From the NCBI GenBank assembly GCA_023375675.1, contig JALQBC010000013.1, forward strand, positions 806,001 to 870,000: DNA of 64,000 bases. Direction: 5' to 3'. Source of the DNA: Cytospora piceicola. Its lineage: Eukaryota > Ascomycota > Sordariomycetes > Diaporthales > Cytosporaceae. The notes beneath the pieces are model-generated. The model did no database searches. It was not told where the DNA came from and worked only from the letters and a program-made list of their open reading frames with translations. Shown here in pieces: positions 24,801 through 36,290 of this stretch (positions are counted from its first letter, which is position 1; each line of letters opens with the position of its first letter). Both the position numbers and the translations under genes were made by a program.

Positions 24801-26550
24801 CTTTTTACTTAGCAGGTTAACGATAACGATATTATAATAAGGCTGTCTAAACCCTTTACGTCCTTTCGGCGCGGATATACCGGTTTAAGTTATATTACTA
24901 ATCGATAATCGGTTACTTTCTAATTAAGCGGAAGCATACGTTTTCTCTCTCTTAACCTTAGCCGTAATAGTAGTCTAAGTATTAGTAAAATCTACTTATT
25001 AAGCAAGTTAAGAAAGCTTTATATATTCTATAGAATTATCTAAAAACTAGACGGCTAAGGCGTTTTAAAATATAGGCGTTAAACAACGCTAAAACTCGTC
25101 CTTTTAGGTTACTTAAGGCTTAAAAAGCTCTGCTATAAAACGAACGAAAGCGTTCTGGAAAGCTTAATACGAAATAGCAGACTTATTATAAGATTCGAAG
25201 TATATTATATTTAACGTATCCTACTTATTCTGCGTTTTTCTCTTTCGGTTAAAGTTACTATACTATAAGTCTAAGTATCGGAATATAGACTTAACAGTAA
25301 AAAGTCGCTTAAAGTTTTAGTAATTAAGGTACGGTATAATATTCTTAGTAAAGATTCCGGCTATACAGCCTATAATATAATTAATTTTCGAGGATTCGGT
25401 AGGAAACTAGTTTACGTTATCGTATAAACGATTTTAAACCTTTATCTTTTAAACTTTATAAAAAACCTTATCTTACTTAAAGTCGTTATAAAATTTAGAC
25501 GTATTATTAACCTTTACCGTACGGCGAACCTTAGTCTTACCCTTTATAAACTAAGTATATAACGAATTAAAAGTACTATTTCGACGATATCTCTCCTTTA
25601 TATCGGGTAAAGGGTTATTATATATTAAATAAGTAAGGTCGACTACTAGTTAGTTACTATCGGTAAGCTAAGCTTAAAGCTTATAAATACGTTCGTTACG
25701 TAAAACGATTTCGTCGAGTATCGTATTATTTAAGACAGGCTTCTTTATATTAGTTATATTATATAAACCTTTTATTACGTTAACCGCCTTAACTCTAAAC
25801 TTAGTCGCTTACTAGTATAACACGTTAAAGTTCTAGTTTAGCTCGACGGCTACCTAATAAAAGTCTTCGACTTAAGTTATTAAAGCCGCTATATTTAAAG
25901 ATTAAAGTTTATATTCTTAGAAAAGAGTATCGATATTCTCTATAAATCGGTTTTTAAAGATAATTAAGTTTATCGAGCCGTTTACCTAAAGCTAAGCCGC
26001 TTTACCTACTTCGGTTAAAAGCTTAAAAACGTATTTAAAGCCTTCCTCCTAAGTCTTATATAAAACAGCTAATTAATAAACCTTCTCGATAAAGTTATCT
26101 TTAAAGTTACTAATAGAAAACGTATACCTGTATTCGTAAAACTTCTCTTCCGATAAGTTATATAGGAAATCGGTAAACGTAAGGTCGGTTTCTAAAATAC
26201 TTTCGTAGTCTTTAAAGATACCCTCCTCTATCTTATACTAAAAGGTTATAGTACTAGTAATCTTTTTATCGAGGTTAATAATACGATAAGAAGGAGTAAT
26301 ACTAAAACGTCGTCGTAACGGGGTTTTAAAGGTTTTATCTTCCCTTAGCAAGGTCGATAAAAACTTATCGAGGTCGAATCTAACCTCCTTCTAAGCTTTC
26401 TTAGCCCGTCTATCTTAATCGTCTCGCGCTATCGTAGCAGTTATCGCGTTGTTACTTCGGTGCATACGACGTTTGTTTAGAGTTAGTTCTGTTAGTATTA
26501 TAAGCCTTCTCAGGCTAAAATAATTAATTAATTAAAGTAAGCTAAAATAA

Positions 26551-26760
26551 TATCACGATACACTAGAATAATAAAGGTAAAGCTACAATTCTAATATAAA
26601 TATAAGCATTTTAGCTAAAAAGGAAGGGAAAGGCTTAAGCGTAGCTAAGGCCCTTCCTAAAAGTCTAAATACTAAGGTACGGCGAGGCCTAGTAGGTTAC
26701 CTAGTCTGTGCGCAGGCGCCAGGTTAGGTGACCCCTGGCCCCACGCGCCGTTCCGTCACA
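26551..26760 (-). repeat. right (5') LTR of element B
   Basis: 210 bp, partner of 19750-19959. Its right, outer half is the least mutated sequence in element B (GGCGCCAGGTTAGGTGACCC region), while its inner left half is more AT-shifted than the partner. Confidence 0.9.
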
Positions 26761-28999
26761 TCGAGTATATTTACCGCTTAGCTAAAGATCTTAACGCGTT
26801 TTATTATAACTACCTCGGTAAGTAATAAGCTAGTTAAAAGCTTATTTTAAACGGCTTATACTTTATTAACCTCTCCGGTAAGTTAAAAAGCCTGCTATAC
26901 GTTTTATACGTATAGTAATAATAGAAAGAATACCGGTTACTTATATACTCCGGTAAGTTTCTTTTTTTAAAAGCCGTTTACGTTATAGTACTAACCTACT
27001 CGGTAGCTATTTAAGTATTTAAAGCTAATCGAGGCTATCGAAACCTTAGCTAAAAAAGCGAAAGAGTTTAATTCTTAGAATTATAGTAAGCCTTCCTTTT
27101 TTTTATCGTAAGCAGGCTTTAAACGGCTAACTTATTTTTATAGATTCTATAAAGGTATAAGACGTCGTTAGTTTTATAGTAATTTAAGCCTATAAATAGT
27201 TATAAAGTAAAAAGGATACTTAAATAAGCAGTTTAAGTAATAGTAGTATTTAAGCTATAAACGGCTTATATACTACTAATATAAACTTAGATAATAAAGT
27301 CCGGGCTTATCGTATAAGTAGTAAGTAATACTGTATTTATTAAGTAGCGGTTAACTCTTTTTTAAAAATAAAAGAATAACCTTACTTAAAGTTTTATTAC
27401 TATTATTTATAGCTTAATAGTTAAGCTTAATAAGCTAAAGAATAAAGTAGTTAAGATTAAGAAATTTATTATCTTATATATAAGCCGTAACTCGAGCGAA
27501 AGTAAAAGTTAGTTAATATAGTTATATATATAAGTACGTTATAAACTGTTCTTTTATTCGGTTTAATAAGTCTAAAAGAAAGAATAAAAACGTAAAGAGT
27601 TACTACCGCTATTAAAAAAAAAAAAGGTTTATAGTCTAAGCAGGTATATAGCTAATATTAAGTAGCTCGCTCTCTTTAAGCTAACTAAATTCTATTTTAC
27701 TAATACTACTTTATCGTTTCGGCTTATATAATAAGTTAATACCTATTGGTACGAAATAATATAGGTTTTCGTATTATTTAATACTAACCGTCTACTATAC
27801 TAATAATAAAAACGTAATAGCTTATTATAACGAATTACTATAACTATAGTATAATAGATTTTCTCTTTATTTATATAAAAGAACCGTTATAGTTATAAGC
27901 TAACCTATAGCAGCTTTTATACTCGTCGAGTATAGCTATATTCTCGAAGTTTTCTAATAGTTCTTAAAAAAGCTAAACCTAACTAATTTATTTAACGTAA
28001 ACTTTATATTTTAATATTATACCTACTTTAAGTCTGCTTTATACCGGCTTCTTATATACGTTAAAAATAGTTTTAATATAATACTTAAGCTTTACCTTAT
28101 TTCTACCCTTTTCCGGGACGATTAAAAGTAGCTAGTAATTATAAAAAGCTTAAAATAAAAGCAGGTCGTTACTTACTTTTAATAAAAGATCTATATAAAA
28201 ACGTAGATATATACCTAATAACACCTTTAGTTCTATAGTATAAAAGTTTATTATAACAGATATATAATACTTCTTATATAGTTAAATAAGTTTTTTAAAA
28301 GGTTAGTTAGTTTAAACGTTCTTAAAAAACAGTTAAACGTAATCTCCGATAATAAAACGCTTTATAAGGCTACGTCGTTAGTTAGCTACTCCTTTTATTT
28401 TTTATTAAGTAACGGCTATAGCCGTTTAAACGAATTCCGTTATATCCTTAAGCTATTATATAAAGTCTTTAGCTTAAACGTACGGCTTATAAGCCGGTAT
28501 AACTAAACGCTATACTTATTAAATTAGCTTAGTATAATAGCTATATTAAAAGAAAAATAGGCTAATACCGATTATAAAAGTATCCCGGTTATTAATAATA
28601 AGCTACGTTTTTAAAAAGAGTAAGCTTTAGTCGAACTAAGTATATATAATAAAAGCTTATAAGTAATCGAAAACCTTTTAGTTAGCCTATTCGGTAATAC
28701 CGTCGGTTTCGAGGTAATATATAGTGTTTAGTCGCTACTTAATACTAATAAGATTATAGAAACGTTTTTAAAATCCCTTTACTTAGTTAAAACTATAATC
28801 GTTAATTAAGGCGTTAAAGAAACTATAGAATCGCTAGTAATAGTTTAAAAACCGCTTAATATAGGCTTTAGCTTTTATCGTAATTATAGCCTTAAATATA
28901 ATAGCTTTATTTAGCTTATTTATAATAACTATAAAAAACTTAAAGTTTTTTAGATATTCTTAAAGTAAGTAAGTTATAAAGTCGATAAATAACTTGCTT

Positions 29000-30420
29000 T
29001 ATATCTGCTTAAAAACTAAAAAAGGCTTAAAAAAGTCTTTCTTTTAGTATTATTAAATAGTTTTCTTTCTGTAAACGTTATAGTTTTTTATAAAATAACG
29101 TATTATACGATATATCTTAGGCTAAAAGTACTTATAACTAAATAGTAAAATAGTTATATTTTACTTAAAATAGCTAAAGATATAAAAGTTATAAGTATTT
29201 TAAATAAGGCTAGTATATAATAGCTTTTACTTAAATACCTATATATTCTTTTAAAACCGGAGAATATAATTGTTATCTATTTTATACTTTATAATCGAAA
29301 CGTTAAAAGGCGTATTATCTATTATCTTTATATTAGAAAGGAAGCTTTTAGCCCTTTTATAAATAGCTTAAATAAAATAAAGATAGTTTACGTTATATTT
29401 AAAAGCAGTATTCTATATATTTTATAAGTTTTTATAGGTAAACAGCTTTTCGCTTTAAAGAACTGTTTTACTATTAACGATAAAGGTAGTAAGTTAAGTA
29501 AAGCCGCTCCGACGTTATTCTAAAGATAACTATTCCTTATAAAGTAGTTAGATATTCCGACTTATAAAACGTTTATTATTTATCTTTTTCGATATATTTT
29601 ATTCCCTTTTAAATAGTATATTTAGTCACGTTATAATAGCTTTCTTACAGTATTCGAGTTAAAAGCGGAAACGTAAGAGTTCTTTTAACTAATAAACCTA
29701 ATACTTTAAAAAACGTTAAGTCGTTATAAAGTACTTTAAATTCTTATAGTCCGAATAAATAATAAACAAGAAAGCCGTACTATAGAGCTCGACGTCTTAT
29801 ATACTTAAGCAGCTTATAATAGTAAAAAGTTCTTTATTATAAATTTTATAATTACTTTCTGTAAACGTAAGTCGTTATAAGTAATATACTACCGGGCAAA
29901 GTAGTTTATTATAACTTTACTAAGATAAGCAGCCTTTTAAAGAATACTTAAAGCTATTTACTTTAAGAAATATATAAAGGTTTAAATTGTATTAGGCTAA
30001 AACCGGTTCGGTAATAAAGTAATACTTAAGCTACTCGAAAAAAGCTTTTTACTTAAGTTTTTAATAAAAAAAAGTCTTTTTTTTCGTAAAAAATAGAAAA
30101 AGGCCGGCGATTTTTAAGTAATTTTTAATAAACTATTAGTAAAAGTTAATAAAGCCGAAAAAGCTACGTACGCTTTTAAACGTAGTCGAAGCTTTTTAGT
30201 TTTTAATAATAAGTAGTTTCTTTAGGTTTATCTAATATCCGACCCCGGCTTTAATAATAAACTTAAGATATTTCGTTTTTTATACGCCGAACTTATATTT
30301 AAAGATATTTAAGTTAAAACTTATAGCTTATAAAACGTTTAAGATCTACTTAACTTTAATATTATAGTTTTAATATATTTTATTAAAATAAATAAGTACG
30401 TTCTCGAAGTATATTAAGTA
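29000..30420 (-). pseudogene. pol relic of element A (RT to integrase)
   Basis: Minus-strand reading gives a gypsy reverse transcriptase end: YFENVLIYFNK (about 30380-30412) in place of the usual Y-x-D-D box. This is followed by KFGV, KYLKFII, RSFFGFINFY and ITEPVLA, the familiar stretch leading into RNase H. Further along, about 29052-29100, RYFIKNYNVYRKKT corresponds to the integrase NC-x2-C-R zinc finger with Cys to Tyr changes, followed by an SIDFI-like core motif near 28985. Several in-frame stops are present. The second catalytic Asp of the RT box reads Asn, consistent with a RIP G-to-A change. Confidence 0.8.
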
Positions 30421-32986
30421 AGTAATATTAAAGTATTTATATAATACTAAGTTAATATATCGTTAAAAAGTAATAAATACTCCGGATAAGCTAAAAGGTA
30501 TTATTAATTATTCGAAAAAGCCGAATTAAGTCCGGAAGGCTATTTTCTACTTATCCTCTTCTTTAATATAAAGCTTATAAAAAACTACTCGAATATCGAG
30601 CTTAATAAACTACTTTACTTATAAGATACTTATAAATGTTTTCTTAATAAAAAGGAGAAAGTACCGATCCGTTCGAGTAATAGTATTAAAAGCACGATAG
30701 TTTATATAAAAATAAACGTTTTTACCGGGCTTTTTAATAAAAATAACCGACGCGTTTACTAATAAGCTATTTACTTATATATAGCTTTTATCGAGTAGCT
30801 TAGTAAATATCTTATAAAAAACTAAAAGCTTATTTCGTAATATTCTGTATAAAAGGCTTTATAAAGCCTTAACTAGCTTACTATTTATATTAAAAGTAAA
30901 GTAAATCTTATAGTTAGCTTTTAAGTAATACGGTAAAAGCTTATCCTCTTTATTTTTATCGAAAAGTTTAATAAAGTAAGCGAATCTTTATAAAAAGCGG
31001 TCGGTAACCTATACTTCGGTTTTTAAAGCGAATATTTTATTAATATCTATAAGTATTATAGTAAAAAGTTATATAGTTATTATTTATAAACGCTTACTTT
31101 ACCGTACTTTAGCTTTAAGGATAAACGTACTAACGCTTATAATAATATACTTCGAGATAAGAGTAAACTTTTATTCTTATACCTTAAAGTTACCTGCTCG
31201 TCCGATTATAATACGATACTTATAAGCCGTATAGGTAATATATTCTGTTTCGGCTTATAGCTTTTTTAAAATAATACTATAGTATAAATATAAGATAATA
31301 TAGGCTTAAACGTAATATTTATATCTGTTAAGGTTAACGTTTAAAAAGGTTATTTTTAAAATAACTTCCGGAAAAGTAGTAGTTTTAAAGCCTGCTGCTT
31401 ATTTTAAAGTATAAAGGGAGATAAGAAAGTATATAAAGTAAAGGTTATAAATAAGCTAGTTACTAACTATAAAGTAGTTTTTATAGCCGGTATCTATTAA
31501 TACGTTAATAAATTTAATTTAATTATATAATAGGTTAACTATAAAAAGAAAACCGTTTATAAGCAGCTTTATAGCTTTTAGCTCGAACTTAATACTTTTT
31601 AGCTTTTATATACGATTAGGTATAAAAACTATTTATTTTCTGTTTAAAGGCCGATTAAATTCTCGTTTTTCTTTCCTTCCCTCCGGGTAGTAATAATTTA
31701 AACGCTATTTCGTAGAAAAGGCGTAGTTAATAGTAAATAATAGTAGTTCGTATAATAATCGGACCGAGCGTAACGTAAATAAAGGTTTTCGTTTTTACGT
31801 TATTAAATCTCTTTATTATTTACTTAGTATATTCGCTACTTTTTACTTTATCCGGCTTTTATAACGTTTACGTCGGTTATTATAACGTCGTCGTTTTTAT
31901 CGGTAACGACGTAATATATCGTTATTAACGTTTATTATCTTAATTATTTAAACGTATTTATATAAAAAGTAGCCGAGTAACTACTCTTCTTTTTCGAGCT
32001 TAAACGTTTTATATTTCTTATAATCTTAAGTACGGTCTTAACTTATTCTATATAATAAATCGGTATATTTACAGGTATAAGTTTTTTCTTTAGCTTATCG
32101 TTAATCGCTTTTAAAAAGATAATAAGCTTAGCCTTATTAGGCTAAAAGGTCCCTTTTAATTCGGAAAGCACTTATTTTTAGTTTATATAAAACAGAAAGA
32201 ATTTTTAGTTTTCGCCTTATATAGTCTTAAATAACTCTTATTCTACTTATACTAGTATATTTTCGTTATAATAATAACTATAAAAGTATACTATAAAAAT
32301 AATAAGGTTATAGTCTTAATTAAGCTTACCGGTAGTATAGTAAAAGCTAATAAGCTTTTTCGTTACTCTTTTTAAGCGATTATAAATCGTATAGTATTTA
32401 TTATAGTTACTACCGATAAAGTCTATATCTCGATCGAGTTTATATTTTATCTATATTTCTTATAAAAGGTAATATATCTAATTATTATTAAACTTCTCGA
32501 GCTAAAAGAAAGGCTTACGCTTTTCGTTAGTTAAAAAGTCTCGGTTTATATTATTACGTTTTAAGCCTCGGTCGTTATATAAGCTTAAAAATAGTAGTTT
32601 TCTAAGCGTAAGAGTAGGTTCCGTTCGATTTCTATCGAAGGGCGCTTTTCTTATAACCGATATATTACTAGCTTACGACTAGGTATAAATTTAATTAACG
32701 GCCTATTTCGTTTCGGCTTTTTAAAAGGCGTTTATAAACTACTTTTATAGTTTATAACGGCTTACTTTACTATTTTCGCGTAGTTTTAAAATAACTTATA
32801 TAAGTTTATTACGTTTATTAATACGGTTTCGTTTATAAGCCTCGAATTACTACCTTTATAGCTGTTAAAAAAGGTTTAATATAAAAGCAGGTCGTTTTAT
32901 TTCGGGTAAAGACTTATTTAATATTATTTTAAGCTATAACTACTCTTTAGTAGTGCTATCGCCTGTTATAATAAATAGAAGATTAT

Positions 32987-33192
32987 ATATAAAAAGCTAG
33001 CCTTTAAGTAGTTATAAAAAAAGATCTTATTACTATTTATAATCTTCTATAAGGGAAGATTCTAAGTAGCTACTATAATAGTGCGTAAAGCAGAGATTAT
33101 ACTGCTTTTAAGCGTTATAGCGCAGGTATAGCGTTATAGCGTAGGCTTCGGCCCGTATGTGCCGAAGCCCCTGTGGGCTTTAGCCTGTGACA
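32987..33192 (-). repeat. right (5') LTR of element A
   Basis: 206 bp, partner of 19081-19285. The right, outer half is rich in surviving G/C (AGGCTTCGGCCCGTATGTGC region) and ends CCTGTGACA. The left, inner half is strongly AT-shifted. Confidence 0.88.
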
Positions 33193-34012
33193 CGCTTTAC
33201 TTATACTATTATAAGTATTTTTAATAGTTTATAGTTTAGTAGTAGAAAGTATTTATATTTATTAATATTAATACTTATATAGCTTTTATAAACTTTTATA
33301 GTAAGTATAATATAATAAACTTTATATTAATAAATATAACGTTACTTATAAGCTAATCTATAGCCTTTAATATAACTTTACTTAAAGTTTTATTAAAATT
33401 ATAGTTTTTAATAATAAGCTTTATAATAAGCTTTATAATAGTAGTATAGCCTATAGTATTTAAAATTTAAGTAAGCTACTAAGATTATATAGCTATTATA
33501 AATTAAATAAAAATTAAAGGCTTAAAAAGATTTATAGTTTTAAACGTATTAATAGCTTATATAAGCTATAAAGTTAATATAGTTTTAAGTATATTAATAG
33601 CTTATATAAGTTATAAAGTCGGCGTAGTTTTAAGCGTATAAACGGCTTATATAAGCTAAAAAGGCGTTATAAGCTTTATAAAAGGTATAAAAGTCGTAGT
33701 AAAAGCGGTAAGTACGTTTAAAGAAGGTATATCGGCTATAGGTTTAACGGCGTTATCTGTTAAAAGGCTTTAAAAGGTTACGTCGGTTATTTTTATATAT
33801 AGAAATAATAAAAACAGACTTTTTAATATTAGTTTAATTAAATCTATAGTTTAATTAGGTAAAGACAGGCTATAAATAGTAGGAATATAGGCCGTTTATA
33901 TAGTTAGTTAAAAGGTTAAGTTAGTAGTGGAAGGAAGAAAGTCAGACCTCGCGTGTGGCGGGGTGGCAAAACCTAGTATGCGATACGGCAACTAAACAAT
34001 CCCCTGACCGCC
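33193..34012. other. AT-rich flank and block edge
   Basis: The remainder of the RIP block to the right of element A, including three 45-bp tandem repeats (listed separately). From about 33935 base composition changes abruptly to normal, and the 3' end of the CoA-ligase gene follows within about 80 bp. No gene is supported. Confidence 0.7.
33536..33670. repeat. three 45-bp tandem repeats
   Basis: Units start at 33536, 33581 and 33626, each beginning AGTTTTAA and containing GCTTATATAAG. Differences between units are almost all transitions, as expected from RIP acting on a tandem duplication. Confidence 0.8.
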
Positions 34013-36027
34013 TCACAGCTTCGCGGGAACCTTCTCGTCCGCCTCCTTCGCCTTCTTCACCTGGTCCCGCAGCACTTTCCGCAAGATCTTGCCGGCAGGG
34101 CTCTTTGGAACCGCGTCCACCAACACTACACCACCCCGCAACCTCTTGTGGTTGGCCACCTTGCCATCCACCCACTGGATGATCTGCTCACTTGTGAGAT
34201 CCTTGGTGCCGGGTACGACGTATGCTCTGCGCAAGTGAAAAGCCACGTGTGTTAGCCAGCCTCAAATACTACGGTGTAGCGCAAAAAAGAAAAGGATATG
34301 CAGCTGTCCTCCTCTCAATACACCGGGCGACTCGCATCGCCGGGCAACAGTTGGGAGCGACAGCTTTGCTCGCTCACCTTGGTACTTCGGTGTCATCCTT
34401 TTCGACCCCGATCACGGCTGCGTCTGTGATCATCGGGTGCGACACCAGCGTTGCTTCAAGTTCCGCTGGGGCAACCTGCAACCCCTTGTACTTGATCAGT
34501 TCCTACCAGCAGTTCGTTAGCACTGACTGTTCAGCGTCATGGTTTCCACCGCCTGCCGACGGAGATCTAGGGACAGCCTTGCCTTCTTCCGGTCCACAAC
34601 GTAAAACTTGCCGTCCCTGAACAGCCCAATGTCGCCCGTGCAAAACCAGCCGTCCACAAAGCTATCCGCGTCCGCCTTTTCGTTCCTCCAGTACCCCTTC
34701 GTGACCACCGGCCCCCTGACCCACAGCTCACCCGCCGCGCCCGGCTCCACGTCCCTCCCGTCGTCATCTACAATCCGCGCCTCGTGGTTCGCAACCAGCA
34801 TGCTGACGCTGCCCGTGTGCTCCGCCAGCCCGGGCGGCATCTGCGTGATGGCCCCCGTCGTCTCGGTCAGGCCCCAGACCTGCGTCAGCCTCGCCTGCCC
34901 CCTGCCCATCTTCTTCTCCGCGTCGGCCTGGATCTGCGCGCTCAGCGGCGCCGCGCCGCCCGTGACGTGGTCGACGGTGTCGAAGTGGTCCGTGATCCCG
35001 CCGTGCTTGGCGATGGCCAGGAGCACCGGCGGGACGGTGAAGAAGGTCGTGACCCGGAACGCCCTGCAGTAGCCGATGAACCGCGCGAGGTCGAACCGCG
35101 GCATCCAGTACACCGTCCCGCCGTGGTACGTGGGGTTCACGACGTAGCCCTGGGCGCCGGCGATGTGCGCGGCGGGGAGGTGCGCCAGCGTGCGGAACCC
35201 CTGGCCCGGCCGCTCGCGGGCCGCCCACGCCCGGCCCGGCTCCATGTTCACAAACGCCGCGGCCACGACGTTGCGCTGGCTCAGCCGGACGCCCTTGGGC
35301 AGGCCCGTCGTGCCGCTCGAGAACAGCACGCACACGACCCAGCCCTCCAGCTCCCCCGGGTCCGTGCTCCGCGCCCACGCCAGCGCCCGCGACGGCGACA
35401 GGTCCAGCTTCCCCCCGCTGCCCCCCGCCTCCCTCAGGTCCAGCCCCGGGTCGTCCCCCAGCATCAGGAACCGCGCCGGCGGGAACCCGGCCTTCCTCAC
35501 CGTCTCCTCCACCACCGCCTTTGTGTACCCGTCGCACACGATCACCTTGGGCTCGACCAGCCCCACCAGGTATGCCAGGTCGGCCGCCGTGGACGAGGGG
35601 CTGGCCGCGCTGTAGATGCCCCCCGCGGCGACGGTGCCGAAGTACAGCACGGGCAGCATGTAGTGGCCCATGGTCATGACGAGGACGACGTCCCTGTTGG
35701 GGCCGTGCCGCCCGATGCCGTGCCGGTGCCGCAGCGCGTGCGCGAGCTGCTTGGTGAGGTCCCGGATGCCGGCCTTGGTGAGGTACTTGTTCTGGGGGTC
35801 TGCGGCGTCGACGTGTAGGAGGGTGTCTTCCGGGGCGTCACACCATTTCGAGTCTGGGGTGGGGGGAAAAGGATCATGTGAGTTTGTGATGCAGAGCGTG
35901 ACGGGCGAGAGGGAGACCACGACTTACCGAATAGTATTGTGAGCAAGTCCAGGTTGGGTATGTCCATCTGGTCTCCTGCCTTGTATACGACACCGCCATC
36001 CGGCCCGCGGTGAACGACGCTCGCCAT
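34013..36027 (-). CDS. 4-coumarate-CoA ligase-like / acyl-CoA synthetase, peroxisomal
   Basis: Four exons: 35928-36027, 34583-35853, 34378-34502 and 34013-34226; 569 residues. The start at 36027 is the first ATG. Introns 1 and 3 are GT-AG. Intron 2 (34503-34582) uses a GC donor (AAG|GCAAGG), the only choice that rebuilds the conserved DRKKELIKYKG junction. Family motifs of adenylate-forming enzymes: [10 protein letters not shown] (about 212-221), VWGLTETTG (359-367), WFCTGD (about 436-441), and PKSPAGK with the catalytic Lys near 545. The last three residues AKL are a PTS1 signal, so import into peroxisomes is expected. Known: such enzymes make acyl- or aryl-CoA from a carboxylate, ATP and CoA. 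The substrate cannot be read from sequence. The gene is very GC-rich and lies about 80 bp from the RIP block, yet is not RIP-mutated. Confidence 0.92.
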
Positions 36028-36077
36028 GATGATATCCAGTTCCCTTGGGCTACCTCGGTTACTCACTAAGATGCAGG

Positions 36078-36290
36078 CTAGATCGCAATCAGCGGTATCA
36101 AGAGCACCGCATAGATGAAGACAGCCAGACTTATAGCAACGTATTTTAATAAGGGGCTAATGTAAGCTTCAGAAGTGCGAGCTTTGGACATGTCGAGGTC
36201 GAATGCTGTCCAAGCCAGAAGAAGTTCAGATTGGGCCTTCGCCCAAACGGAAACACCAGATCCGGTTATTGTGTCTTTAGCATACAGCAT
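36078..36290 (-). CDS. possible small tail-anchored membrane protein or fragment (weak)
   Basis: An ATG frame of 70 residues ending in a strong hydrophobic segment (about residues 47-70, from PLLKYVA to the last Ile), as in a tail-anchored protein. It sits just upstream of the CoA-ligase start, on the same strand, only 50 bp away, so part of it may overlap that gene's promoter. No family is recognised. It could be the last exon of a decayed membrane-protein gene. Confidence 0.22.
   Translation of the reverse strand: MLYAKDTITGSGVSVWAKAQSELLLAWTAFDLDMSKARTSEAYISPLLKYVAISLAVFIYAVLLIPLIAI

Larger units (their letters stand above)
19750..26760 (-). mobile_element. inner LTR retrotransposon B (Ty3/gypsy), RIP-inactivated, nested in A
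   Basis: A 7,011-bp element with two 210-bp LTRs (19750-19959 and 26551-26760) and an intact 5-bp target duplication TCGAG (19745-19749 and 26761-26765). The termini follow TG...CA. A polypurine tract with eight G on the minus strand lies at about 19960-19980, next to the left LTR, which sets minus-strand orientation. In minus-strand order it has a gag zinc knuckle (about 24725-24778), a reverse transcriptase YIDD box (about 22762-22788) and the integrase HHCC finger (about 21450-21615). Gag-RT-integrase order defines Ty3/gypsy. It inserted into the 3' portion of element A, so A is older. Confidence 0.92.
19081..33192 (-). mobile_element. outer LTR retrotransposon A (Ty3/gypsy), RIP-inactivated, interrupted by element B
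   Basis: Bounded by direct LTRs of 205 and 206 bp (19081-19285 and 32987-33192) and by a 5-bp target duplication CGCTT (19076-19080 and 33193-33197). Without the nested insertion (7,011 bp plus 5 bp TSD) it is about 7.1 kb, a normal gypsy size. A polypurine tract (AAAAAGGAGGGGG on the minus strand) lies directly inside the left LTR at about 19287-19302, so the element runs on the minus strand. Minus-strand translation shows mutated reverse transcriptase, RNase H-side and integrase motifs in gypsy order (RT at about 30380, integrase zinc finger at about 29070). Numerous stops from TGG/CAG-type codons mark RIP. Confidence 0.9.
17571..33930. other. AT-rich RIP-mutated heterochromatin block
   Basis: About 16.4 kb of extreme AT content with sharp edges against normal GC sequence. 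TpA is very common, CpA and TpG are almost absent in internal parts, and CpG survives. This is the classical product of repeat-induced point mutation (CpA to TpA on either strand). The block contains a tetranucleotide satellite, AT-only simple sequence, and two nested Ty3/gypsy elements. No intact coding frame of meaningful length exists inside. Such blocks are typical of pericentromeric, subtelomeric or isolated heterochromatin islands; which one cannot be decided from this window. Confidence 0.9.

Noticed and set aside
17571..33930. CRISPR-like or regularly spaced repeat array
   Set aside because: The repeats are tetranucleotide satellite, LTRs and RIP-degenerate sequence; no repeat-spacer organisation, and the genome is eukaryotic.
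34764..35818. Long frames on both strands (257 and 344 residues) inside the CoA-ligase locus
   Set aside because: Shadows of the GC-rich coding exon in other frames: Arg/Gly/Ala-rich composition and no domain.
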